Origin: Paenibacillus alvei DSM 29
GTDB taxonomy: Bacteria > Bacillota > Bacilli > Paenibacillales > Paenibacillaceae
DNA length: 64,000 nt
Reading direction: 5' to 3'
Assembly: GCF_000293805.1 (NCBI RefSeq)
Contig: NZ_AMBZ01000001.1
Location: 310,001-374,000, forward strand
Each line of letters starts with the position of its first letter. Positions within the stretch are counted from its first letter, which is position 1. A program made the translations under genes and the position numbers. Under the pieces are notes generated by a model that was given only the letters and a program-made list of their open reading frames with translations, did no database searches and was not told the DNA's origin. This document shows positions 9,099-17,366 of the stretch, one piece after another.

Positions 9099-9383
9099 CT
9101 ATTGCCTAAGATTTTCATGAATACGCTTGCAAAATTCTAAAAATGAAGGTGCAACAACTACTGCATCATCGGGGTTGTAGCTTTCTTCGTAATCCATATA
9201 TTTAATTTCCCCGGTTTGGATATCAATCCAAAAATCATTATCCGCATGATTGTCGGCAAAAGGGATATGAAATAGAATGAAATTCTCAAAATCCTCAGAA
9301 TAATCTGCCCTTCTATCTTTCGCTCTTTCAATGGACATTGTGTAATAAGAATCCTCTTCATCTTCGTTTAACGGAATATGAAT
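9099..9383 (-). pseudogene. SMI1/KNR4 (SUKH) immunity-like protein, C-terminal fragment
   Basis: The frame is open from a TGA at 9384-9386 to the stop at 9099 and encodes roughly the last 95 residues of a SUKH-fold protein. Seen: IHIPLNEDEEDSYY and then LFHIPFADNHADNDFWIDI and VVVAPSFLEFCKRI, the usual C-terminal SUKH pattern. No convincing start or RBS heads the open frame (ATG 9338 is internal to conserved sequence), so the N-terminus is lost. SUKH proteins are immunity partners of polymorphic toxins; no toxin gene lies next to it. Confidence 0.6.
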
Positions 9384-9571
9384 TCAGAAATCTATTATTG
9401 TTCCCTTTAGAATGGTTGTTCATGTAAGTTCCACATCCTACTTTTCTATTTAATTTACATTCCAAAAGCGAGATGTTTGCAAATCCTGAAAGCTGATTTC
9501 TTTATATGCGGAGATCGCTTCCTATAACTACGTCTTTATTATAGTTCATACCATACCAGGTGCACATAAAA

Positions 9572-9607
9572 AAAGAACGAATCCCTATAGTGTGGAATTC
9601 GTTCTTT
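9572..9607 (-). terminator. Terminator of the MFS gene
   Basis: AAAGAACGAAT pairs with ATTCGTTCTTT, followed on the minus strand by seven Ts. Confidence 0.8.
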
Positions 9608-9618
9608 CATGCTTGAAT

Positions 9619-10833
9619 TTATTTAACGTCAACGGGTTGCAAAGTCTCACTTGGCTCTTTCTTTAGAGTCAACATGACGATAAGGGAAATGCAGTATAAG
9701 GCAGCTAAGTAGATCATTGCGACCGTCATATCATAACTTTGAAGAATATAGCCGACAAAGATTGGTGAAAATCCTCCAATTGCTCTACCGAAGTTAAAAA
9801 TTGTGTTTGTCGCTGTGCTTCGAATCTGCACAGGATAGAAGCTGCTAATTAAAGCTCCATACCCGGCAAACATGCCATTCGAGAAGAAGCCGACAATCGC
9901 GCCACCGATTAAAATAGCGACACTTCCAGCAGCATAGGAGTATAAAAACACAGCACATGAAGAGGCAAGCAAGAAGATGCCGAAAGCACGCTTTGCGCCA
10001 AACCGATCCATAAACAGGCCGAACGTTAGCATCCCAACAATCATGCCAACCGCTGTACTAATCGTCCAAAGAGCAGAGCTTGAAACGGATAAGCCTTGCG
10101 ATTTCTGCAGCATTGATGGCAGCCAAATCATTAAGCCATTGTAGCCGGCAATTTGCACCGTGGCCATAATAATCAAGGAAATTGTCGTCATCGTTGTTCT
10201 AGGCGTTTCAAATAGTTGAGCCAGCTTGCCTTTTTCACGTTGCTTGTTAATTTCTTTATTCTTCTGGGCAGCCAGCCATTCTGGAGATTCCTCAAGGTTT
10301 TTTCGCACAATAAAGGCGAAAATGACAGGTAACACGCCAACAAAGAATAAAGCTCTCCATCCGAAAAGCGGAAGAATAACAGCACTTAGTAACGCTGCTA
10401 AAATAACGCCGTACTGTGCACCCACACTCACATATGAGGATGCCCTTCCTTGTTTGTTCTTCGGCCAAGCCTCGGCAACGAGAGCCATGCCAATTCCATA
10501 TTCTCCACCTGCGCCAAGACCTGCGATAAATCTGAACACATAAACTTCTTCAATATTCGTTGCTAGTCCAGTTAAAGCCGTCCCAATTGCAAACAACAAG
10601 ACGGTATTCGTAAATACTTTTACCCGCCCATACTTATCAGCTAAAACCCCAAAAATAATGCCGCCTAGCAGCATGCCAATATTCGTTATAGAAGAAATCA
10701 GTCCACCCGTTGCGAAATCAATGTTAAATTCCGAAATAATCATTGTCATCGCAAAGGAAATAAACATAATGTCCATTCCTTCCAACGTTAATCCAGCTAC
10801 TGAAGCTGCCACTGTTTTCTTACGATAATCCAT
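9619..10833 (-). CDS. MFS transporter under a PyrR-type leader, possible pyrimidine-related uptake
   Basis: A 404-residue 12-helix permease. Seen: GVLADKYGRVKVF (MFS motif A between helices 2 and 3), RFIAGLGAGGEYGIGMALVAE (metabolite:H+ symporter-like helix 4), and TFGLFMDRFGAKRAF as the second-half copy. The start ATG 10833 has GGAGGATCGTTAG before it. The 240-nt leader contains a sigma-A promoter, two PyrR-like binding hairpins and a terminator (listed separately), so expression is likely repressed when uridine nucleotides are plentiful. The substrate is therefore probably a pyrimidine, a precursor or an analogue. This is inference; the family also carries aromatic acids and other anions. 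Confidence 0.85.
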   Translation of the reverse strand: MDYRKKTVAASVAGLTLEGMDIMFISFAMTMIISEFNIDFATGGLISSITNIGMLLGGIIFGVLADKYGRVKVFTNTVLLFAIGTALTGLATNIEEVYVFRFIAGLGAGGEYGIGMALVAEAWPKNKQGRASSYVSVGAQYGVILAALLSAVILPLFGWRALFFVGVLPVIFAFIVRKNLEESPEWLAAQKNKEINKQREKGKLAQLFETPRTTMTTISLIIMATVQIAGYNGLMIWLPSMLQKSQGLSVSSSALWTISTAVGMIVGMLTFGLFMDRFGAKRAFGIFLLASSCAVFLYSYAAGSVAILIGGAIVGFFSNGMFAGYGALISSFYPVQIRSTATNTIFNFGRAIGGFSPIFVGYILQSYDMTVAMIYLAALYCISLIVMLTLKKEPSETLQPVDVK

Positions 10834-10908
10834 TCTAACGATCCTCCAGTTTCTTGTTGATCTTTCTGCGTGTTTGAGGGAATGGATTACACAAGACTTT
10901 TCCATTCT

Positions 10909-10940
10909 CTTTTGAAGCCTCACAGGACTCCCTTTAAAAG
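10909..10940 (-). promoter_or_regulatory. Second PyrR-like RNA binding hairpin
   Basis: The minus strand reads CTTTT-AAAGGG-AGTCC-TGTGA-GGCT-TCAAAAG: a lower stem, a purine-rich internal loop, and an upper stem AGTCC/GGCT(T) capped by TGTGA. This is the anti-antiterminator shape bound by PyrR. It lies after the terminator hairpin, 75 nt before the start codon. Confidence 0.55.
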
Positions 10941-10946
10941 AGGTAC

Positions 10947-10972
10947 TAAAAATGCCCTTCTGCACAAAGGGC
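10947..10972 (-). terminator. Attenuator terminator in the MFS leader
   Basis: On the minus strand GCCCTT pairs with AAGGGC around a 7-base loop, followed by ATTTTTAG. An upstream GCCCTTTTTG could instead pair with GAAAAGGGC at the 3' side of the first PyrR hairpin, giving alternative structures as in pyr attenuators. Confidence 0.6.
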
Positions 10973-11022
10973 AAAAAGGGCATGCGAAAACATAGATATT
11001 ATTAGCCTTACAATATCACGTC

Positions 11023-11047
11023 GCCCTTTTCAGCCTCTCTGGACTGC
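11023..11047 (-). promoter_or_regulatory. First PyrR-type RNA binding loop
   Basis: The minus strand carries GCAGTCCAGAGAGGCTGAAAAGGGC. The core AGTCCAGAGAGGCTGA matches the PyrR binding-loop consensus of Bacillus pyr leaders. It lies about 20 nt after the predicted transcription start. Confidence 0.78.
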
Positions 11048-11073
11048 ATTAAAGGAAATTTATTTCGTGATAC

Positions 11074-11103
11074 ATACTAGCAAAATAGAGCAGATACTGT
11101 CAA
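11074..11103 (-). promoter_or_regulatory. Sigma-A promoter of the MFS leader
   Basis: TTGACA (minus strand of 11098-11103), 18-bp spacer and TAGTAT (11074-11079). Confidence 0.75.
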
Positions 11104-11215
11104 CATCCATTTCATGCTATAAGAGTGAATTAATATTTATATGGTACATATTAACAAAAACTTCTATTTTCAATATTATAAAGGCATTATCCCAGCGATA
11201 GGGTGAATTTTGCAC

Positions 11216-11332
11216 ATGAAGAAGATTTTCAAAACTTTTGGAGTGGTTCTTCTTGGTTTGCTTACAGTGTTCTTCATTGGCAGATTTTTTATAATGATTT
11301 TGCTTTTATTGGGAGCTTTCCGTCAAAACTGA
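11216..11332 (+). CDS. Possible 38-residue membrane peptide or gene remnant
   Basis: ATG at 11216 to TGA at 11330 encodes a basic N-terminus (MKKIFKTF) and one long hydrophobic helix, ending GAFRQN. The RBS is weak (AGGGTGA, 10 nt away). Not recognised. It could be the signal segment left from a larger secreted protein, since a serine-hydrolase fragment lies 150 bp further on the other strand. The rest of 10834-11471 shows only the MFS leader. Confidence 0.25.
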   Translation: MKKIFKTFGVVLLGLLTVFFIGRFFIMILLLLGAFRQN

Positions 11333-11471
11333 AATCTATTGATGGAGACTCTTAGGGCTTTTCACTATTTGCTCAATAGGGACTAATTAAGCCGCTTTAA
11401 CCCTCTCTAGTGAGAAGGGATTGAGGTTGCTGAATTTATCTTGTATCAAACTTGAGAAAAGGCTTTTATAA

Positions 11472-11640
11472 TTAAAGTCGCTCCTCCCATATCCAAATCG
11501 GCTGCTGAAGAACGATGGATGTAAGATTACGGTTGATTCTTTTGGAATTCACCGTCATCTCATTGCTAAGAACGATCACTGTTAATTCCTCGTCAATTAG
11601 CCGTGTAACATAATGACGGAAACCACTTGGTATCCTTCTG
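11472..11640 (-). pseudogene. Serine hydrolase (class C beta-lactamase-like) C-terminal remnant
   Basis: The frame ending at 11472 reads SGFRHYVTRLIDEELTVIVL, then SNE and about 30 further residues. That is the typical end of beta-lactamase/penicillin-binding-type serine hydrolases, where GFR..Y follows the HxG motif. Everything upstream is missing; the frame runs into the 3' part of the SUKH gene in another frame. This is junk left by a deletion that joined two genes. Confidence 0.5.
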
Positions 11641-12115
11641 GATGCCCAACTGCTTTTTTTCCCATGACATCTTGCGTATACCATCCATATCCATAATCAC
11701 CTTGCAATAACCAGATCCAAACACAACATTTTTCAAAAAGAAATCCAATTCTCCAAAATCATTCATCGTCGTTCCGTCTTCATCCAATCTATAAACAATC
11801 CCATCAAATCTGTTCATGATTAAGGGTTCATAAAGAATCTGGCCTATTGATAACCATGATTCTTTGTCGTCTTGCATATCTGAAAGAACATATTGATTAC
11901 GCTCTAATTCACTGTAACTCCATAAATCAATGTCACCGCACCGCGCTCCATTTGTTACTTTTAATAAGTTCGTAATATTTTCCTAGCTTTAGAGAATCAG
12001 CTTCTTCATGAATCCCCGTGATCCCGTCATTTAATTTTCCAAAAACAATCGTTGAAGGATCTTCTTTTAAAGCTCCTTTTAGGCAATCAATCATTTTTGT
12101 AATGTCTTCGTTCAT
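11593..12115 (-). pseudogene. SUKH-like immunity protein, frameshifted
   Basis: Two frames join into one protein of about 170 residues if one base is removed from TTT at 11951-11953: MNEDITKMIDCLKGALKEDP to YYELIKSNNGARCGDIDLWS, then ILYEPLIMNRFDGIVYRLDE and FGELDFFLKNVVFG. This is the layout of small SUKH/immunity-type proteins. The C-terminus runs past the family end into hydrolase debris. The ATG at 12115 lacks a strong RBS. A real loss of function is plausible here because the surroundings are also decayed. Confidence 0.55.
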
Positions 12116-12165
12116 TTAAAATCAACCTCGCTACACTTTTTAGGACATGCATGTAATAATTACTT

Positions 12166-12786
12166 TTAGGAATATTGCCAATAACTTTGTATGGGGTTCT
12201 CAATCGAACCTTCTACCATTTGTGCATATAAATAGATAGCACCGAACGCAAAGGGATAGCTTTTCCTCGGCTTTATGAGTGTATCTGGATACCCATCCTC
12301 ATCGATCTGAAATAGAAAATCAAAACCGTCATCATGCAACTCCTTATAGTAATACTCTTCTCCCTGAATATGCCTTGGAGTTCCCCCGAATTTGATAAGA
12401 AAACGTTCTTCTAATGACGCTTTATCACTTACCATATTGGCTTCCGAAATAAAGTGCTTTACTAAATCAGGATCGGTAAAAGTATCAAATTTACTCTCTT
12501 CTGTCTTAGGATGTTTCATTGTTAATAAAGAACAATTTGGATATCTATTTTTAGAAATACGATCTTCAAAATGTTTAGGAGCAAAAATGGAGATCATCTC
12601 AGTTTCATCAAAAGGGTTAACGATAGACAAATAAAAATACCTCTCCATATCCTTATTTACCATGCCTTCTCGTTCATCAAAATAAGCCGGTGCGTTCCCT
12701 CCGATCCATCCATTACGGCTATCCTTTTCACTCGTTTGAAAAAGCACACACTCTTTTCGTTCTTTAAGAATTTTTAAATCTTTCAT
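12166..12786 (-). CDS. DUF1963/YwqG-like hypothetical, possible immunity protein
   Basis: 206 residues, cytosolic, no signal or membrane segment. The second half has GGTPRHIQGEEYY followed by FLFQIDEDGYPDTL and YPFAFGAIYLYA, resembling the ligand-binding part of DUF1963-type proteins (tentative). ATG 12786 is preceded by GAAGGGAGAAAAC. It belongs to a run of immunity-like genes without a visible toxin. Function unknown. Confidence 0.55.
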   Translation of the reverse strand: MKDLKILKERKECVLFQTSEKDSRNGWIGGNAPAYFDEREGMVNKDMERYFYLSIVNPFDETEMISIFAPKHFEDRISKNRYPNCSLLTMKHPKTEESKFDTFTDPDLVKHFISEANMVSDKASLEERFLIKFGGTPRHIQGEEYYYKELHDDGFDFLFQIDEDGYPDTLIKPRKSYPFAFGAIYLYAQMVEGSIENPIQSYWQYS

Positions 12787-13113
12787 TGTTTTCTCCCTTC
12801 TCTATTTACATTGCGAGTAACACCGTCCTGCTCATCTTCTCACCATACTTCGACATTTATCGAGTTAAACCCTACCAAAACAGAGTTCATAATAGTCATG
12901 AAAAAAAGGAGTTCTGCGAACCTGAATGATACATGCACCAAATACCTTCAACTACGAGAGAAAACAAAATGGCTTCTCAAATATCAAGCATTTAAGAAAC
13001 ATATGATTATCGATAACGTCTATATATACAGAACGATACGAACTTGGAAGAGGTGAAATTATGAAGAAATTAGACGGCCTCTAGCTTCCCACAAGGAGGG
13101 GAATTAGAGCCAA

Positions 13114-13401
13114 ATGAGCAATAGTATGAAAAAATCACCCGTATGGACAGACCACCAAACACCCGGTACCTGCTGGAGCAAACGGCAGGCAAGCAAAGCT
13201 GTACGCCGCTTTACAGGGGATGTTCAAAACGGAAAATGGTACAGAAAGCTGTTCTGTTCCTGGAATATTTGCGACTACCGCTTTTACAAAACAAAGCAAC
13301 AAGCGATACATGAATGGGAGACATCCCAATGTCTGAGGGAACGACAATTGACTCAAGCAGAAGTTATAAAGGGTTGGGAAAAGTTCTATAGAAGAAAATA
13401 A
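13114..13401 (+). CDS. Conserved small hypothetical protein
   Basis: 95 residues, basic, with the Cys/Trp-containing segment KLFCSWNICDYRFYKTK and a C-terminal helical tail. I do not recognise a named family. An AAGGAGGGGA ribosome binding site lies 11-14 nt before the ATG and a strong terminator directly follows the stop, so it is probably a real single-gene transcript. The preceding 12787-13113 shows no convincing gene. Confidence 0.6.
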   Translation: MSNSMKKSPVWTDHQTPGTCWSKRQASKAVRRFTGDVQNGKWYRKLFCSWNICDYRFYKTKQQAIHEWETSQCLRERQLTQAEVIKGWEKFYRRK

Positions 13402-13442
13402 GCTCAAGCGTCGGTCTGGGAAGCCCGGCGCCTGAGCTTTTA
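13400..13442 (+). terminator. Terminator
   Basis: AAGCTCA...TGAGCTTTT with an inner GC-rich stem (GTCGG/CCGGC), directly after the stop of the small hypothetical gene. Confidence 0.8.
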
Positions 13443-13498
13443 CTTATAAGGGATTATTGCGGCTACTCTTTCAATCTAATTTGAAACGTCAATTCCCA

Positions 13499-14719
13499 TT
13501 AAACTGAACCTGATACGATATTGCCTCTGAACATCGTAGCGACACGGTCCGAACTTCTTGCGATAGCTTCCGCCGAACAAGAAGCTTCGACTAGCACCAT
13601 ATTTGCATCGTCTCCAACTTCGGGCCACACTCTTTCGCCATTATCATGTAATGGTGTCTTGCCGTCAGTAATAAATTGCAGCGTCCGAGCCAATGACTGC
13701 TCATCGGACCATCCGTACATTTCCGCCAAACGACCGGCGCGTTTCAAAATATCCCCATCTCCAAAAGGCGACCACACGTCAAAAATATTATCGCATCCGA
13801 CGGCAACCGTGACACCTTTCCGGTGTAATAAACCGACTGGCGGAAACTTGCGGTTTATCGGTACACTGGTAATGATGGAGATCCCTGCATCGGCCAGAAG
13901 CTCTCCCATGACTTCCACTTGAGCTTGGGAAATGTCCCCCAGCCCAAAGGCATGGCTTACGGCAACCTTGCCTTGCAATCCTGCTTCTTTCGTTAGCTGG
14001 GCCAATCGTTTCATTGTAAAAACGCCAAGATGATCGGCGTCATGCAAGTGCAGGTCAATGCCCGCATTTCCTTCTACGGCTAGCTCCACCATCTCCTGCA
14101 AGGAAGCTTCGAGATCCCCATCCACCGTGGCTGGATCGACCCCGCCGACGAAGCTTGCTCCTTGGCGAAGGGCTTCCCTGACCAACTGTTTCGACTTGGA
14201 ACGCAATAAACCGTGCTGTGGAAAAGCAACGATTTCGTAGGTCAGCTTCCCATCAAATGTTTGCAATGCTCGCTTAACTTGTTCCAAATTCTCCAATCCA
14301 ACCTCAGGATAAACATCGACATGCGTGCGCACATGCGTTACACCAGACTTCACATACATATCAAGCAGTTGTTCCGCACGTTCTTGCGTCGTTGTTTGCA
14401 AAGAAGGAAGTACTTGCTTCTCGATGTCAAACCGTTCAAAAATATTGCTTGCAGGTGTTACCGCACGCCATCGATCACCAAGCAATGTTTTATCCAAATG
14501 ACAATGTTTTTCGGTAAATGAAGGCAGCACCAGACGCCGCTTTGCATCTTTCTTAGGGAGTTCATCCTGAACGGGCTCAACCGCTGGGACGATCTTCGCC
14601 ACTTTCCCGTCCTCAATTAAGAGATGATAGCATTCCGTTTTGGTACCCGTAATCACACCGTTATCTTCCTGAAATCCCGTTTCCAACAGGACATTGGTTA
14701 ACCAATAAGCAGTATTCAA
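13499..14719 (-). CDS. Cytosine-deaminase-like amidohydrolase, copy 2
   Basis: 406 residues of the metal-dependent amidohydrolase superfamily. Metal-site motifs appear in order: HCHLDK near residue 72, DLHLHDADH near 225, VSHAFGLGD near 258 and GCDN near 310. The layout is that of cytosine deaminase (CodA), but the position of the catalytic Glu (in HCDE of CodA) is Asp (HLHD), so the substrate may differ. TTG start with AAAGGATGAG before it, 28 nt after the stop of its paralogue. It forms one operon with that paralogue and a nucleoside deaminase. Confidence 0.8.
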   Translation of the reverse strand: MNTAYWLTNVLLETGFQEDNGVITGTKTECYHLLIEDGKVAKIVPAVEPVQDELPKKDAKRRLVLPSFTEKHCHLDKTLLGDRWRAVTPASNIFERFDIEKQVLPSLQTTTQERAEQLLDMYVKSGVTHVRTHVDVYPEVGLENLEQVKRALQTFDGKLTYEIVAFPQHGLLRSKSKQLVREALRQGASFVGGVDPATVDGDLEASLQEMVELAVEGNAGIDLHLHDADHLGVFTMKRLAQLTKEAGLQGKVAVSHAFGLGDISQAQVEVMGELLADAGISIITSVPINRKFPPVGLLHRKGVTVAVGCDNIFDVWSPFGDGDILKRAGRLAEMYGWSDEQSLARTLQFITDGKTPLHDNGERVWPEVGDDANMVLVEASCSAEAIARSSDRVATMFRGNIVSGSV

Positions 14720-14747
14720 TGAAGCTCATCCTTTCAACGTTCTATGA

Positions 14748-15971
14748 TTAAAGTTCTCCTGCTGCCAGATTCCCCTGGAAAACAACTGCGACCCTTCTTG
14801 CTCTTCGTGCAACCGCTTCGGCTGAACAACTTGCATCAACGAGAACGAGGTCGGCAGCATCTCCGACATTAGGCCAGATGCGTTGTCCATCCACATTTAG
14901 AGGTGTTACGCCGCCTGTAATATACCCCAGTGTTTGTCCAAGGGAACGTTCGTCCTTCAGGCCGAATCGTTCCGCTAATGTACCTGCTTTTTCAAGACTA
15001 TCTCCTTTGCCAAAAGGAGACCAGTGATCCGTGATGCTGTCATCACCGAGGGAGATTTGCACACCCTTTTCGCTTAAGAGCGGTATCGGAAGTGTCCTTC
15101 CAAGCGGAACGGTGGATGTAATCGTAATCCGCTGCTCAGCTAACAAGTCTGCCACTTGACTTGCCTCTTCTAGAGAAATGTCAGCCAATGCCAGAGCATG
15201 GCTGATGTTGACTCTTCCTTGCCACCCGGCTTCCGCTGTTAACGCGGCCAATCGTTGAAAGGTAAAAATGCCGAGATGGCCTGGATCATGGATATGAAGA
15301 TCAATATCCGCATCCGCTTCCACCGCAAGCTCTATTACCGTTTGCAGCGACTTCTCAATATTGCCGTCGATGGTTGCAGGGTCAACGCCGCCAACGAGAG
15401 CAGCACCGCTTCTCAATGCTTCTCTTACGAGAGAAACAGATTCACTGCGCAATAATCCATGCTGCGGGAACGCCACAATTTCAACCGAAGCTTTTCCTTT
15501 GTAAGCTTCTACGGCTTGAAGCGTAGCTTCCAAATTCCGCAGTCCTATATATGGATCGACGTTACAATGGGTCCGAATATGGGTCGAACCGGCATGGGTC
15601 AGCAATCCCAGCAAGTTTTCTGCTCTTTCCTTGGCTACAGGCAACAAACGCGGGAGTAATTCCTGTTCTTCCTCCAGCCTAGTCAAAAGTTCTTTACGTG
15701 GAATCGTTGGCGCCTTCCATGGGCCACTGTAGTATGTCTTATCAAGATGGATATGCATATCGCGGAAAGAGGGTAGCATGAGATATCGATTTGCATCCCG
15801 TTTCGGCATATTCGTTTCTAAAGGTTGATCTGCGGGAACGATTTCACTGATTTCCCCATCTGAAATCTGTACATGAAAAAGCATGGTTTCTGTCCCCGTT
15901 ACGGTACCATTCTCAACCTGATAGCCGGTCTCCAACCGAACATTCGTTAACCAGTAAGCATTGTCCGCCAC
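14748..15971 (-). CDS. Cytosine-deaminase-like amidohydrolase, copy 1
   Basis: 407 residues, clearly homologous along its length to the following gene (shared NAYWLTNV start, EIVAFPQHGLLRS, VGGVDPATIDG, PNVGDAADLVLVDASCSAEA). Metal motifs: HIHLDK, DLHIHDPGHLG, ISHALALAD, GDDS. It also has Asp at the CodA Glu position. The start is GTG at 15971, with GGAGGAG 8 nt upstream. Tandem duplication followed by divergence is likely. Proposed role: deamination or ring hydrolysis of a pyrimidine-like heterocycle; the substrate is unknown. Confidence 0.8.
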   Translation of the reverse strand: MADNAYWLTNVRLETGYQVENGTVTGTETMLFHVQISDGEISEIVPADQPLETNMPKRDANRYLMLPSFRDMHIHLDKTYYSGPWKAPTIPRKELLTRLEEEQELLPRLLPVAKERAENLLGLLTHAGSTHIRTHCNVDPYIGLRNLEATLQAVEAYKGKASVEIVAFPQHGLLRSESVSLVREALRSGAALVGGVDPATIDGNIEKSLQTVIELAVEADADIDLHIHDPGHLGIFTFQRLAALTAEAGWQGRVNISHALALADISLEEASQVADLLAEQRITITSTVPLGRTLPIPLLSEKGVQISLGDDSITDHWSPFGKGDSLEKAGTLAERFGLKDERSLGQTLGYITGGVTPLNVDGQRIWPNVGDAADLVLVDASCSAEAVARRARRVAVVFQGNLAAGEL

Positions 15972-16004
15972 TTCATTCTCCTCCTTCGCTGCAACTGTTC
16001 ACGC

Positions 16005-16472
16005 TTATTTATGGTTTAATTCGCTCCAGCGCTCATATACCTTAATCGCATCTTCGTCTTTATGCTGAACCATAGGCAGCCTGCGTTGCTCCATCGGTTT
16101 GGAGTATTCATCATAGAACGTTTCCAATTCAAAATACTTGCGATTATCTTTATAAAATGGAGCATAATCTTCTCGTGTTGTAATATAAACCACTTTTTTA
16201 GGACTGCAATAATAAACAGCCCCCAAACACATTGGACACGGACTCGCAAGAATATAAATTTCACAATCAGTCAAATGCTCGGTTTGCAGTTTTCTACATG
16301 CTTCTCTGATGGCAAGCACCTCTGCATGAGCTGTCGGATCATTGGTTTGCGCCACTAGATTCGGACTCTCCGCAATGATTTCTCCATCTCTAACGATCAC
16401 AGTAGCAAAGGGTCTGCCGCCTTCTTCAACATTTGTAAGAGCCAATTGTATGGTACGTTTTACAAAATCCAT
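16005..16472 (-). CDS. Nucleoside/nucleobase deaminase, CDA fold (guanine deaminase-like)
   Basis: About 155 residues. Zinc site HAEVLAIREA and PCPMCLGAVYYC, the standard HAE...PCxxC pair with the catalytic Glu. FATVIVRDGEII and NDPTAHAE resemble guanine deaminase and related base deaminases. ATG 16472 has GAGG 8 nt upstream; the longer GTG form overlaps the RBS. First gene of the operon with the two amidohydrolases, supporting a base-salvage or catabolic pathway. Guanine versus cytosine or another base cannot be decided by eye. Confidence 0.82.
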   Translation of the reverse strand: MDFVKRTIQLALTNVEEGGRPFATVIVRDGEIIAESPNLVAQTNDPTAHAEVLAIREACRKLQTEHLTDCEIYILASPCPMCLGAVYYCSPKKVVYITTREDYAPFYKDNRKYFELETFYDEYSKPMEQRRLPMVQHKDEDAIKVYERWSELNHK

Positions 16473-16538
16473 GATAATCACCTCATGTTTTATCGTTCAT
16501 TTCCAAACCCTCTTTAAGCACGATAAAGCATAAGAGGG

Positions 16539-17246
16539 TTACGCCCCCGCTTCGATTAATAGGTCAGCAATTTCTTGGAATCCTTTTTGCTGTGCATGCA
16601 TTAAGGGGGTGATCCCATTTCCATCCCCAATATTCACATCGGCGCCATGGTTAACTAACAGTTGTACGATTTTTCGATGCTTCTCTCCGCCGTCGCCTAG
16701 AATGACCGCTTCCAACAATGCCGTCCAGTGCAAGTTATTGATGTGGTTGACGTCGATGCCTGAACGACTAAGCAGTTCTTGAACAACCTCGACATGTCCG
16801 CGTTCCGAAGCAGGAATCAGTGCTGTTCCCCCGAACCGGTTCGTAAGTTTCGGATCGGCACCGGCATCAAGCGCGAGTTTGACGATTTCGAGAAGTCCTT
16901 CTGCTCCAGCATATAGGAGGACATTATTTAAGTTGGCGTCGCGAATGTTAATGTCCGCACCCTTTTGAATAAGCGCCTTTACCGTATCTGCTTTATTGTT
17001 ATAAGTTGCTGCCACGACAGCCGTTCTTCCGCGTCCATCCGTTGCATTGATGTCTGCTCCGTCTTGAAGTAGCTTCAGAACGTTATCGGTATCCCCTTCC
17101 TCTGCTGAAAAAATCAATTTCTGGTTCATCCATTCCACCTTCTTTTCATCAGAATTTGATTCCTTTGATAAACGCTTTGAAGGGCCGAAATCGGTTTGAC
17201 ACCCAGCCAGTAAGACAACCATTACAATCAGCAAGAGACGGGACAT
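16539..17246 (-). CDS. Ankyrin-repeat lipoprotein
   Basis: 235 residues. Signal peptide with lipobox LLAGC, a short charged linker, then about five ankyrin repeats (AEEGDTDNVLKLLQDGADIN, then TVKALIQKGADINIRD and IVQLLVNHGADVNIGDGNG). Surface-anchored by a lipid; ankyrin arrays bind other proteins. ATG 17246 has AGGAGG 8 nt upstream. It is divergent from a LysR gene with a shared 120-bp promoter region carrying a perfect palindrome, so it may be a target of that regulator. Confidence 0.8.
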   Translation of the reverse strand: MSRLLLIVMVVLLAGCQTDFGPSKRLSKESNSDEKKVEWMNQKLIFSAEEGDTDNVLKLLQDGADINATDGRGRTAVVAATYNNKADTVKALIQKGADINIRDANLNNVLLYAGAEGLLEIVKLALDAGADPKLTNRFGGTALIPASERGHVEVVQELLSRSGIDVNHINNLHWTALLEAVILGDGGEKHRKIVQLLVNHGADVNIGDGNGITPLMHAQQKGFQEIADLLIEAGA

Positions 17247-17326
17247 CGTTCGGCCTCCTTTATCGTTCTTTGCCAATATGCTAACATGAAGGGGATCAAA
17301 CGAAAAATATATAATAAATAAGTTAT

Positions 17327-17345
17327 ATATATGTTTTTCATATAT
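17327..17345. promoter_or_regulatory. LysR-type palindrome, copy 1
   Basis: ATATATG-TTTTT-CATATAT, a perfect inverted repeat 22 bp before the LysR start, in the region shared with the ankyrin gene. The same ATATG-N5-CATAT core recurs at 20875-20893 and 22263-22277. Confidence 0.6.
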
Positions 17346-17366
17346 GAGAAAGGAGTCTTTGCAACG

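Noticed and set aside
10834-10983. 50-residue N-terminal extension of the MFS gene
   Set aside because: It covers the attenuator hairpins; GGAGGATCG supports ATG 10833.
11472-11684. Intact small protein of 70 residues
   Set aside because: The C-terminal half is a serine-hydrolase fragment and the N-terminal half is out-of-frame SUKH sequence; no RBS.
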